A stretch of DNA of 64,000 nt from the NCBI RefSeq assembly GCF_963676685.1, contig NC_092350.1, positions 66,271,674 through 66,335,673 of the forward strand, read 5' to 3'. Shown piece after piece: positions 35,447 to 47,300 of this stretch. The notes under the pieces are model-generated. The model was given only the letters and a program-made list of their open reading frames with translations, was not told the origin of the DNA and made no database searches. This DNA comes from Mytilus edulis. Lineage: Eukaryota > Mollusca > Bivalvia > Mytilida > Mytilidae. Positions within the stretch are counted from its first letter, which is position 1. Each line of letters opens with the position of its first letter. A program made the translations under genes and the position numbers.

Positions 35447-35530
35447 GACGTGGCACGATTGCCAATGAGACAACTCTCCACAAGAGACCAAAAGGACATT
35501 AACAACTATAGGTCACCGTAAGGCCTTTAA
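35447..35530 (+). repeat. SINE-like dispersed repeat, short copy
   Basis: Contains GATTGCCAATGAGACAACTC and the following ACAAGAGACCAAA phrase; truncated at 3' end. Confidence 0.75.
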
Positions 35531-36444
35531 TGCATGTTTTGATAATATAATTATAACTGAAATATTACTGAACATAAATTACCGTTCTTGACATAGCACA
35601 CATATTTTGACACTTGCGCACACCATATATATATACATTCATATTAGGTTTAAAGTCTGGGGTATGACACTTGTTTTCCATTCGTTTGATGTGATTGACC
35701 TTTTGATAACTTTTCACCGAGTTTGTGTCAAGACATTTCACAGTTTTACGTGTACAACACTCTGTAACATGAACTGAATACTAAATTTAGGGATAACTTC
35801 TCGTACGAATTCATTTTGACCTTTCGGCTTTAGGTCGGTTAATCAAAACATGTATGCAGTTTGTCCTACAAATTTGTATTATATATCCATAATATATTAT
35901 ATCATGTCAAGGTATAGATTGGCTTGTCCTGTGTGTATTATTTAAAAAATAAATGCATTTAGAATAGCGGACAACAGATTAAGTCTTTTTTTTTTAATTC
36001 GTGTCATACATGTCAATTAAAGTATCGAATCTGTTAATATTGCCAACATCTGTTTTCTAAAGCGTAGTTACTTCTAAACTAGCCGTATTTCTTTAAATTT
36101 TAAAAATTGGTAGATTTGCGGTCATACTATAGTACTTGTTGGTATCCTTAAATCGAGCACACATAATTAAGCCACCTTGCAAATTTACAAATTGTTTTCT
36201 TCATCAAGATGTGTTGTGATTGCCATTGAGAAAACTGAAATGAAGAAAAATAATGCCATTCTATTTATCAATAATCTAAACAGTAAATGAAAAATTAATA
36301 AAGAAATATCATGATACACTGAAAAACCCGACAACCACTGAATTACTGCCCATCCTTCTGACTTAGGACTAGATCGCACTTACAAAATGTAACGGTGTTA
36401 AACTTAAAACGTGTTAGTGTTTGGTTATCCTCCTTTCAGAATGA

Positions 36445-36725
36445 TATAAAAGTTAGGAGAAGTGGTATGTTCTCCAATTAGATAGACACATCTCCACAAA
36501 AGACCAAAAGACAACGTCACGGCGCGGAGTTACCAACTTAGGTCACCGTACAGTCTTCAACAATGAGCAAAACCCACAACGCAATGTCACGAAATAACGA
36601 ATAAAAAACACAAGAAAAACTAGAAAAACTAACGTTTTTTATACAAAAATAATAAACAAAAAAAATATATGTGAAACAGCAACAAACGACATCCACTGAA
36701 TTATAGGTTCGTGACAGGCACATTT
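36445..36725 (+). repeat. SINE-like dispersed repeat, long diverged copy
   Basis: Keeps the order of family phrases from AGAAGTGGTATGTTCTCCAA through GGTCACCGTACAGTCTTCAA to GACATCCACTGAATTA. Frames read on the minus strand across it are by-products of the repeat. Confidence 0.65.
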
Positions 36726-37784
36726 TACTGTGCGTCTTGGTGTGTGTTTTCTTCTACATTGGCTAGAGAGTTTATTAAACATATTACAATAATAGATTAA
36801 TTGCGATATACTTTATGTATGTAATGATTTGGCAGTTAAACTATTTTTTAAATTAGGTTATAATATTGAACGGAGACCGTGTGGTTCCTCGTTTTGTGGC
36901 ACATTTTATATATCGTATTAATGTTAAACTACTAATAATCTGAATAATCATAAAACAGAATTTGATTAAAATTTGAGTATTCAAAAGAGGGGAAAAAACA
37001 CCGGGCAGTTCTTACAACATTCTTTTTCTCTAAAAATTACAAAATCTTCCAAAAACAAAACTGATGTATATAATAATATAAATGTATGATAATTCAAATG
37101 TATAAAGGTTAGACGTATATCATATTTAATTTATGCAGTGGGGTGCACGGTCACCGGACGTACATACATTGTAACACCTCTAGGTTGGAAATCATATGTC
37201 AATGATACAGAAATCAATAAAAAAAAATCCATATATATATATTTTACCAGTTATAGTTTTTTTTTCAGTTTGAATTAAGAAATGTGTCATTCTTTTTCCA
37301 ATACAAAAGATTAACCTTGTGGGTATGCAAATACATATTTTTTTTTAACAATTAACTCAGTGTTATCAGAGTCCCAATCGGTGTTGATCCTTTTATTTAG
37401 ATGTTTGAAATAAAGTGACCATGGTGACAAAATCCTGTTAGATTTTCAGCTGGAAATTCTTGTTAACTTTCTTTTTGTTACTCAAAATCAAATTTAAATC
37501 TATTATATCTCACTGAAAGTTCCGGAATCCGCAAAAATCATTTAGTTAATTATAGCTATACATTAAATGACTCGCCGGAATAATTTGTTTATTAAAGTGT
37601 CACATATTGAGTGCAATAAAAAGAATTCACACAGTCACATAATAAAGTACACATGTATAGTAAGACACTATTCACATCCTTGGTTTATTAAATCTATCTT
37701 TTTCTTATAGTAACATTTGTTTACCAGACATTTATTTTGAAGAAGATATTTAATTTTATATTTTGATTTTGAAATAATTTCAAC

Positions 37785-38182
37785 AAAATTTCTAACGTGA
37801 AAGGCTACTGTCCTGGCAGATTTTTTTACCTTTAAAAGATGAAAAAAAATATTAAACCATAAATTTTTAGAATAAATATTCCATAAACTTTATAATCGTA
37901 CAAAAATATTATGCCAGACAGTTGTTTTGGAGAAAATATTTCATTTATAAGTAAACTTTTCTCGGCAATTTCAGCCATTTTTTTCATAATATTAAACTGT
38001 CCTGGCAGATTTTTTTTTAACTTAGTTATTTTTTATTTTTATTTTCTTTTACAGATAATATAAGTAAATATCCTGTTCTTTATTATACAATTTACATTTT
38101 AACAATATGTTGAGTAAAACGAAAGTTACAGATAAAAACGTATCGAAAATAACTGTCCTGGTTTTATCTGTCCTGTTCATAG
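37785..38182. repeat. Recurring 'CTGTCCTGGCAGATTTTT' phrase upstream of the WD-repeat gene
   Basis: The phrase occurs at about 37,808 and 37,998, about 190 bp apart, in similar AT-rich context (a short tandem repeat). A related ACTGTCCTGG is at about 38,150. It ends about 150 bp before the start codon of the WD-repeat gene, so it overlaps the likely promoter. Confidence 0.5.
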
Positions 38183-38328
38183 ACCTTCCCTGTGTGAGGT
38201 GTTCCTTTCTGGGGATATTGATACGAAAGAAGAAGACGAAATAATGTTCCGAATAAATTCCGAAAGTACTGGCGGGAACTGTTTCATAACAATTTTTTGA
38301 CGCGGTTTGTAGAGAAAACATCAACAAC

Positions 38329-41300
38329 ATGCCAACCTCTAGGAATTTTTCAATGAAGAAAAGAAAAGCTGCAACATTATCTCCTCCCGTCGTTATTTCA
38401 AAGCGGAGCAAGGTGAGCTCAAAATAACATATTTAATTGTACCAAGGATTTGTATAGTAAGACTATACAAAATTTTCCTTGATCAGGTCAGGAATAACCA
38501 CCAATTGGTGGATTATACCTCAATTGACGTATAATCCACCAATTGAGGTATATTGGTATAGACCAATTGACGTATAATGCAATTTTTTTGTAATAAAATG
38601 CTAGTGTGAGAAAGGAGCATGATTTTGCAACTTGCAACATATAATTTTTATGACCCTTATAATTTGAGTCCTCCGAAAGTTTCAGTTTTGTCAAAGCCTG
38701 CTGCATCTCTTGAGAATGCATGTGTACAACAATTCTTTTGTTGAAACATTTGTCCAGTCTGGGTGCTTAAAATATCAGTACATCAGAAGGGTGATTTTCA
38801 CCCTCAGTGTTCCAGCTAGGTTTTCAAAAGGGCAGGGTGTCAATCCTGAAAAAGGGCATTTAACGCGCGATATGATAATATGAAAAGGGCATATTTTAAT
38901 AAAAGATGTTAATCAAACATTTGTGTTTATTCGTTGAATCACAGGTTATACAAGAACAACATCTTTAGCCCATATAGAACTCTATCTTTCTACTTTTAAG
39001 GCTGAAAAACTTGTCAAGCAGCTTGTCACACAAGTTTTTTTATCATTGCTTGGCACAGTTGAACTTTATATGCAGTATGTTTTGAAAGGAGATCTGTTTC
39101 ATACTGTTTCTATGGTCTACCACATTTTACCAGTTTCACCTTTCTACCCCTGCTGTGCTTGATAGCAATACAGCACAAAACAGCTGTGCTCAGGAAATTC
39201 ACAATTTTAGGATATAAAGCAACAGTGAAAAATAGTATCAAAAATAAAGAATACAGAAAAAGATGACCAAGGCACCCTACCAACACTGCTACTAAGACCC
39301 TCTTTAACTTTTCCCATAACTCAAAATAAATACCTAAACATATATATTCTTAAGCAAGAAGTATGGAGACACATTTTAGAATATGTAAATGGGTTACTCA
39401 ATGCTAGGAAAAAAATCAGATTGAGTTATCTTTCTTTATTCGGGTGTGCTCCTTCTTTGGAGGATTATAAACAGTACGTAAATATGATGTAAATATGATC
39501 ACAATATGGCGGCCGATTTTGTTATTTTCGTATCAAAAATGAAGGCAGTCAATCGCAAATACGTCTGAATTTTCTGTTTATTTTACAGAAAACAAGTAAA
39601 ACAATGTCTTCAACGAGTTTATAATGGTTTTCCAACTTTCTGTCATTACGTTTCTTCCATGAAACTACGGTAAACATCGCAAATTGTGCCCAAGTTGTTG
39701 TATGCACATTTCTTCAAAGATAATTGCCGACTGACCGATTCTATTTGAACGAATTAATGTTGATGATCATTAATGACCCATCCGATAAACGGATTACCTA
39801 TAACAACAGATTATGACACCAGTTGTAACCATTGATTAGCTTGGGGTGGTAAACAAAGTCATAATCTTTTCCCCAGGTAAAATTTAGTAATTAGCGTATC
39901 ATATCAATACGCAAATTAATATGCAAAAGGCAGGGCGCCCTGGAAACTGTAAAAAGGGCACAGGGCGCCACTCGGAAAAGGGCGGGCGCCGCGCCCTCTG
40001 AAAACGGCCTAGCTGGAACACTGACCCTCTCACACACATCTCTGGTACCCAGACTGGAGTTTAAACTAGAATGGGTACTTTGGGGGCCTCAGTTGGTCAA
40101 AGTTGTCCCCTACTTTGACCTGGAGATCAATCTTCTGATATCTCTCTGGTTTGTCGTGTTTCCACCGAGTGGCCCGGTGTTTCTTTCCGAGTACTTCGGC
40201 TTCCTCCACCATAATAACAGACTTCCCTGTGTCCTACACTCTCCCTTGGGGCGGTGTTGGGTGGGGATTGTTCTGGTGGTAGGATAATATTGTAAAGGAC
40301 ACATCTCCATTAATCCTTAGGGAGTGTACATGGATCCGCTGTACCCTTGCAGTCAATCAAGGGGTGCGTCTAAATTGGTGGAATCTCGAAGTACATATAT
40401 ACATACATACATACATTGACAGGTGATTACAGGTAAATTTGCCAATCAAGAATTGACAAGATAACAATAGAAGAAACTACAAATACAATTATTGATTAAA
40501 TTCAATATGTTATGTCACTATACTAAACTAGGAATGTTTGACAAGTTTTCATACCATAATATGGTTTTAAGAAAACAATGCTCCATTTTGGTAAAATAAT
40601 TTGTTTTGAAAAACAAAAAAAAATACACCAATTGGTCTATATCTTTATATGTCAATTGGTGGATTATACGTCAATTGAGGAATAATCCACCAATTGGTGG
40701 TTATTCCTGACCTGTTGATTGTACTAGTATTAATTTTGCAGTAGTTTTCTTTATATGTTTAATGCCTATGGTTGGCAAATTTTCTGAAATACCATCATTA
40801 CCTGCTTCAGTGCTAGTTTATTAGTTTGATCCTTGGTAATCTTTCAACGGAATAATCTAAATCTAGCAACCAATTCATTTTAGAAAACTGTCTAACCAAA
40901 AGTTGCTACTATCATGACATGACCTAGTCCAAATAATTATGACGTCTGGCAAGGCTATTTTAATTTTTTTTCTGGGACACCTTCCTACGACGCCATAACG
41001 CTGAAGCCATGTTTTACGTCTGGAGTTTGAGAGCAAATTTTGGGGGGAACTTTTGACACCTAATAATTTTTGACATGAAATTTTCATTGCCGGTTAGAAA
41101 TTTTTACGTAGTTACAAAGCAGTCTGCACGGTTAGCTACATATACTAGTCCATTAAAACTTCATTCGGACTAGTAAGTTTTTGCAAAACTTTGTTTGGAC
41201 AATTAAGAAAAATGTCAGAATATTGGTCTTCAGACTAGTAGTTGAAAAAGTTTTTGGCGCAGATTGACAAAGTCCTACCTTTTTTGTGCTTATTGATGTA

Positions 41301-44300
41301 AAATATATCCAGAAATATCCAAAAGAAAAGATAAAATAAGCTACGAAATTCCATTTGAGGTGGGCAAATATTTATTTTGTTTCAAGATGTATATGTTTTC
41401 CCACAACATGCACAATTAACAAAGAAACATCTTGAAACAAAATAAATATTTGCCCACCTCAAATGGAATCGTAGCTTATTTTATCTTTTCTCAAATGTTA
41501 AAATTCTAATGCTGTTGTTACATCACAATAAGAAAGGGTTGTTTGAAATATAAAATGAACAGCAAAGATTTGGGAAATTGGATATCAAACATTTTTTAGA
41601 TACATCAGGCCATAAAAAAGAATAGGTTAGTTTGCCCAAACGCTACCTACCCAGAAAAAAGCTGCCTACTCAAATTCTTTTATTGTCCTGATTTAAAGAA
41701 GTTTCTTTTTAATCAGATAGGCATGAAGACTTATAAACACCCGATACTTCAATTTCTCTTTTTGAAAAAAAAAAAAGAAAATGCCTACCTACCTACCCAC
41801 GGTCTCAACCTTTGGGTAGGGTTTGGGCAAACCAAAATATTTTTAATTGTGGCCTCATGTACATGGACATGATCTATGAAGTAGCAAAAGCTCCTTAATT
41901 TCACTTGAGAAGCATTTCTGGCATACAAATACTGATATAAAGGCACAGCCTGTCAAATGAAAGACCAATATTCCAACATTTTCCTTCTGTGTCCAAACAA
42001 AATTTTGCAAATACTTTCTTTAACTAAGAAGATGCGGTATAATTGTCAATGATACAACTCTTCACAAGAGACCAAATGACACAGAATGTCTTCTTTTTTA
42101 TATTGGTTAAAAGCTCATTAGAGCTTATGTTGTCTCTGTTTGTTTACTTTGCCGACTCTAAATGAAATTTATGTACATTTTCAAAATGTATTTATTTATT
42201 ATTATTTATAGAATACATGTAGTAAGTCGGCATAAAATTTTACTAGTCTGGATAATCAGACTAGTGACTAATGGTGCAGACTGACAAGCTAAAGCTATTA
42301 AAATATTCGGCCATTCAAATCTCTTGTAGATGATGTCAAATGGTTGTATTTCTTATTGGAAGTCAAATGGTTGTGTATCTTATTTTCTAATAAAAGATAT
42401 TTTAATATACATGATATACACGTAGTACAATAGCTATACTTGACATTGCAGACAGAAGAAGATGCCACAAAACCAAAGAAGCTGGAACCAAAAGATTATA
42501 GAAAGAGACTTATTCCTAGAACCACTAAAATTTTGGAGGTGAAAACAGAAGAGAAAATCTCAGTGAAGGAAGAAAATATTTCTGAGATTCCAGCTCCATT
42601 AGCTGTCCATGCTGGTGAAAATGGCATTGATAATGTAAGTTAGACTAAATCTACAACTGAAAGGGGATCTTTGATATTAATTAACCATATTCAAATACAT
42701 TGTATAAACTGTATGCATGATATGTACTTATGAACTTACTTTATATATATATATATATATATATATAGCAAATTTGCATTGTTTTAGATGGTCTTTATCT
42801 GAATAAATGTATATCTCCACATTTTATTTGTTAATCAGTATCTTGGAAACATAAGTCATTCAGTAACATTAATTTAACACATGTACAGTCATGACAGTTC
42901 AGAAGTTGTAATTTCATAATTTACATGATTTATATAATTTTTAAGAAGCATTGCTATTTGAATCCCTACGTGCTCTTGGGAAATTTTAAAGAAAATTGTA
43001 GTTCATAAACACGTACATGTAAATTATGTTTTCATACAAAAAAATTTAACATGCAATCACTTTTATTTTGTTCTTTCTTTTTTTAAGGATAGACTTTTAT
43101 TTTCTATATTGATTTTAGGGAGTAAGCAGTTATGAACAACTTCGATTAAAGAATCTACAGGATAATGCTGACTTTTTTGCCAAATTGGGTATAACAGAGG
43201 TATATCTTAAACAGTTTTCTAAGCAAACTAATTTCTTAATATTTTCTGTATAAAATGTATAAACATGCATGATATATTAATCTGATGATAAAAGATCTAT
43301 GTTTTTTGGACTTCCATCAATTTATGATTTTGATATGAGAGGATACGAGGAGATCCCGACCACCAACATTCTTTCTTTGTCATGTACATACAAACTAACA
43401 CAGCCCATATTCTAAACATACATGACTTGTAGACTTCCCTAGTCTGCACCAAAATCTTTTCCAAAAGTCAAAAAGACCAATACTCAGACATTTTCCCTAA
43501 GCTGTGGTCACACCTTACCGGATAGCACAAATGGACGCCTAAAGGATGAAAAAAAATGTCCGTTGACAAATTTGTTATCCGTTGAGAGTCTGTTGATGTG
43601 CTGATCATGACCAAAAAAACGGATGCGTAACAAATGCATTGGCATTTCTGTCGCAAAATTTTCATTGGCATTTATCCGTTTCAGATCTGTTCATCATCTG
43701 TTTTATTCGTTAAACGTCCAGTAGAAGTCCGTTTCACATTTGTTTAACATCCGTTTTATATCTGTTAAACGTCCAGTAGAAGTCCGAGGTGAATTTGTCT
43801 ACCAGACCTCAAGCCGATGTATAAGAAATAGTAACAGATATAAAATGGAAACTAAACAGAGGCCTACCGAACGTTCAACGGACACTTCATCCCTTGGACG
43901 TCAAGGTTTTGAACATGCTCAAAATTTGTTGAACGGATGTCGACGGATAAAACGTACGCTAAACGGACATGAAACAGATATGGACTGACGTCTAACGGAC
44001 ATAAAAAAGGAAAAAGTTATCCCTTCAGCATCCGTTTGAGCTATCTGTTAAGGTGTGACTGAGGCTTTATGCATGTTATGTCTCTAACCAAAGTGTTGCA
44101 AAATTGAAATTAAATTTACTAGTCAGAATAATATTTATCTAATCTAGGGCATAGGATGATGTAGTCTGCTTCAATTTGTATACTGAAACCTGTTTCTCCA
44201 CTCAATTTCAAATCAATAATATTTGCAATCTCTACATGCATTTTTATAGTTTACAACAATGGTATTAAATAATACATTGTGAATTTGAAAACGAAAAATT

Positions 44301-47300
44301 CTGTCTATCATAAAAATTATGAAAATGGAAATTATGTAATGGCAAAATGAAATGCTTCAAACATTAAACATGTTAAAGACAATGTTTATAGTACTTGATT
44401 GATTGCTTATAATCCAGACGCAAAAGAGGGACGAAAGATACGTCAACTTCATAAATCAAAAAAATAAACTGACAATGCCATGGCTAAAAATGAAAAAGAC
44501 AAGCAGACAAACAATAGTACACATGCCACAACATAGAAAACTAAAGAATAATTAACATGAACCCCACCAAAAATGTTACATTTATTTTACAGGATGAATA
44601 AACGTGCGTTAGATTGCTACATAGCCAAATTATATAATATGGCTAATGAAATATATATTTATTCATACTATTCCTAACAGTTAGAATGTCTTCATTTAAT
44701 GGATCCGGATATCTGTACATGTGTAATGAATTTTCTATACATGTATATAGTTAACTTTTTTTTTGTTGTAGATGAAAACAGATATAAAACAGTCACTGAA
44801 GCCCTCTAAAACAACTCAGCTTAAATCTAAGCCAGTGAAAAAGGAAAAGTATGATTTATAATTTATATTAATCTGACATGGCGATATGTAGTATGAATGA
44901 TCAGTAACATAGCTCAGCATTTAATTTACATACATCATGTACATGAAAATTTTATTTTATTTTTTCATGATTCTTGTTATACGACCGCCAAAAAAATTTA
45001 GGATCGTATAATGGTATGATGTCGTTGTATGGTCGTCATCCGAAGACACATCTGGTTTCCAGACAATAACTTTACTTAAGTGAATGGATCTCTGAAATTT
45101 TTTTAAGAAGGTTCAATACCACACAAGGTAGGTTGGGAATGATTTTAGGGATGATGGTCCCAACCATGTAGGAAATAGGGGCCAAAAATGGGCCAAAAAC
45201 GAGCATTTTTCTAGTTCCAGGATAATAACTTGTGTATAAGTATTTTGATTGCTCTGCAATCATACCAAAATGTTTAGTATCAAAGGAAGAATGGTTGGGA
45301 TTCATTTTGGGGTTATGGTGCCAACAGTTATGGAATTAAGAGCCAAAACAAGCATTTTTGTAGTTTCTGAACAATTTCTTGTGTGTGAGTGTATGGATCT
45401 GTCTGATATTGTACCATAAGGTTCCATATCGCAAAGGGAAGTCTGGGATTAAGTTTGGGGGTAATTGCCCCAAACATGCCGGAATAAGGGCCAAAAAGGG
45501 CCAAAAACAAGCATGTTTCTAGTTTCCAGACAATAACTTGTGTTTAAGTGAATGGATCTCTTTGAAATTGTACTACAAGGTTCCATGCATACTACTAAGG
45601 CTTGAATTGAGTTTGGGGTCATTGCTCCAAGGAGGGATTCAAGAAGTTAGAAGGGGGGGGAGGGTATTTTTCCCCAATTTTTTTAAGAGGTTCATATTTT
45701 TTTTTTGAAAGGTTTCAAGAAGAAAGAAGAAACCTTCACTTGCACAGTATTGCACAATAGTTTTGTAAGATCTTCGATCAGAAACCTATATTATGTCAAT
45801 GATTTGATCACAATAAAAATTCAGACAGTATATCAAGCTTGATTATTGTGTCCAAATTTGCCCCAACTGTTCAGGATTCGACCTCTGCGGTTGTATCAGG
45901 TTGCGCTCAGTGAAGCAATTTATTGTTATCTTAATTTTTAGATAAGATGGTACATGTAGCTAGATTATCAGCAAAACATGAAAAAATAAAGTTGTGTTAA
46001 TCGCGGGTCTAAATCATTTTTTTTTTAAATATAGGAATTAGCTATTTTTTTCTATAAATAAACTTTATCCCATACTTAATAGAAAAATTAAATAGAAATA
46101 TGGGGTCACAAATCATTTAAGCTTACAATCTGCCTTCCAAAGAAACATGCATTTTTATAAAGGTATTTTTTTCTGTTGAACTAATAGGAGAAAAAAAAAG
46201 TAATATCAAAATAAAAAACGAAACTAATACACATCGTGTAGAACGCCACATGGGGGTGTCGGCTATGTTTGAAACGGTGGCAATTTCATAGTGTAGAAAA
46301 TTATCAAAGTAAGTTCAAGTATCAAAATTTCTTTTTTTAGAATTCTTAGTACCATATTATAATGTATTGCACGGAAGGAACTTCAAAAAAAAAAACGCTA
46401 TATGGGATCGCAAGTTATGTTTATGTAATTTTTCTAAATTTGCACCAATTTTTTTAGTGGAGTACCTTACTGTTTATGAATGTTGATTAGCTGTAGAATA
46501 ACAATGATAAATTTAAATTTGTAATGATTATTTTTTTGTTTTAGGACAAAAGCTCCACCAGAGACAAGAAGGGCTAGTTTAAGAATAGCCAAAATGGATC
46601 CAGATGGTGCTCCTTTGCCAGAGGATTTTTTTAAACAACCATTTGAACCTGTGGAAGAACATGTAATTATATCAGTCACTTTTTCACTGTTTCACATATG
46701 ACAAACTTTAATTAAGTGATTTAATGAATAAACATGTATAACACTACTGCAGAACTGAGGTTTTGAGTTCGAATCCCGCTTGTGCTAGTGCACTCTACTC
46801 TAATCTTAATTGACAAAGATTGTAAGTTTTCCTATCCAAGGTTGTGGCTTTCTCTGGGCACTCCGGCTACATCCATCAATAAAAACTGGCTGCCATGAGA
46901 TAGCCCCAAAAAGCGGTTGTTAAAACATATAAAAATAAAAATAAAATCAATCACTATTGCAGAATAAAAGATTGAAGAAGGGAGACATTTCTTTTTATAA
47001 ACATCTATGATTTGAATTAAATATTTTCAAAAACAATTTTTTTCATGCTCTCCTGTTATAGGATGTTCACTACTCTTGTCATCAAGCTTGCAACTTTTGT
47101 CGCAAAAACAAGACATAGGGATCCTACATTCCGTCAGCCATGGCAGCAGCCACAAATATTCTCTCTGTGGTTGGAGCTCTTTGAAATTTTAATAACTTTC
47201 TTAAATTATTCTTAATTATCCAAACTCGGACAGAAGCTTGTTTATGATCATAAAATAGTATCCAGAAGTAAATTACTAAAAAGTAATCCTGTTTATACGT

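Larger units (their letters stand above)
38484..40714. mobile_element. TIR transposon, 2231 bp, in intron 1 of WDR76
   Basis: Ends CAGGTCAGGAATAACCACC and its inverse, with inverted repeats of about 90 bp that themselves contain CCAATTGGTGGATTAT palindromes. TTGAT is duplicated exactly on both flanks (38,479-38,483 and 40,715-40,719). A second transposon sits inside it. No transposase frame is seen in what remains. Confidence 0.82.

Noticed and set aside
43740-43988. 82-codon open frame in WDR76 intron 3
   Set aside because: It is made of repeated CGTCCAGTAGAAGTCCG and AACGGACA phrases inside a TIR element.
46760-46780. Possible tRNA gene at the B box
   Set aside because: There is no cloverleaf or clear A box, and the sequence continues into a SINE body.
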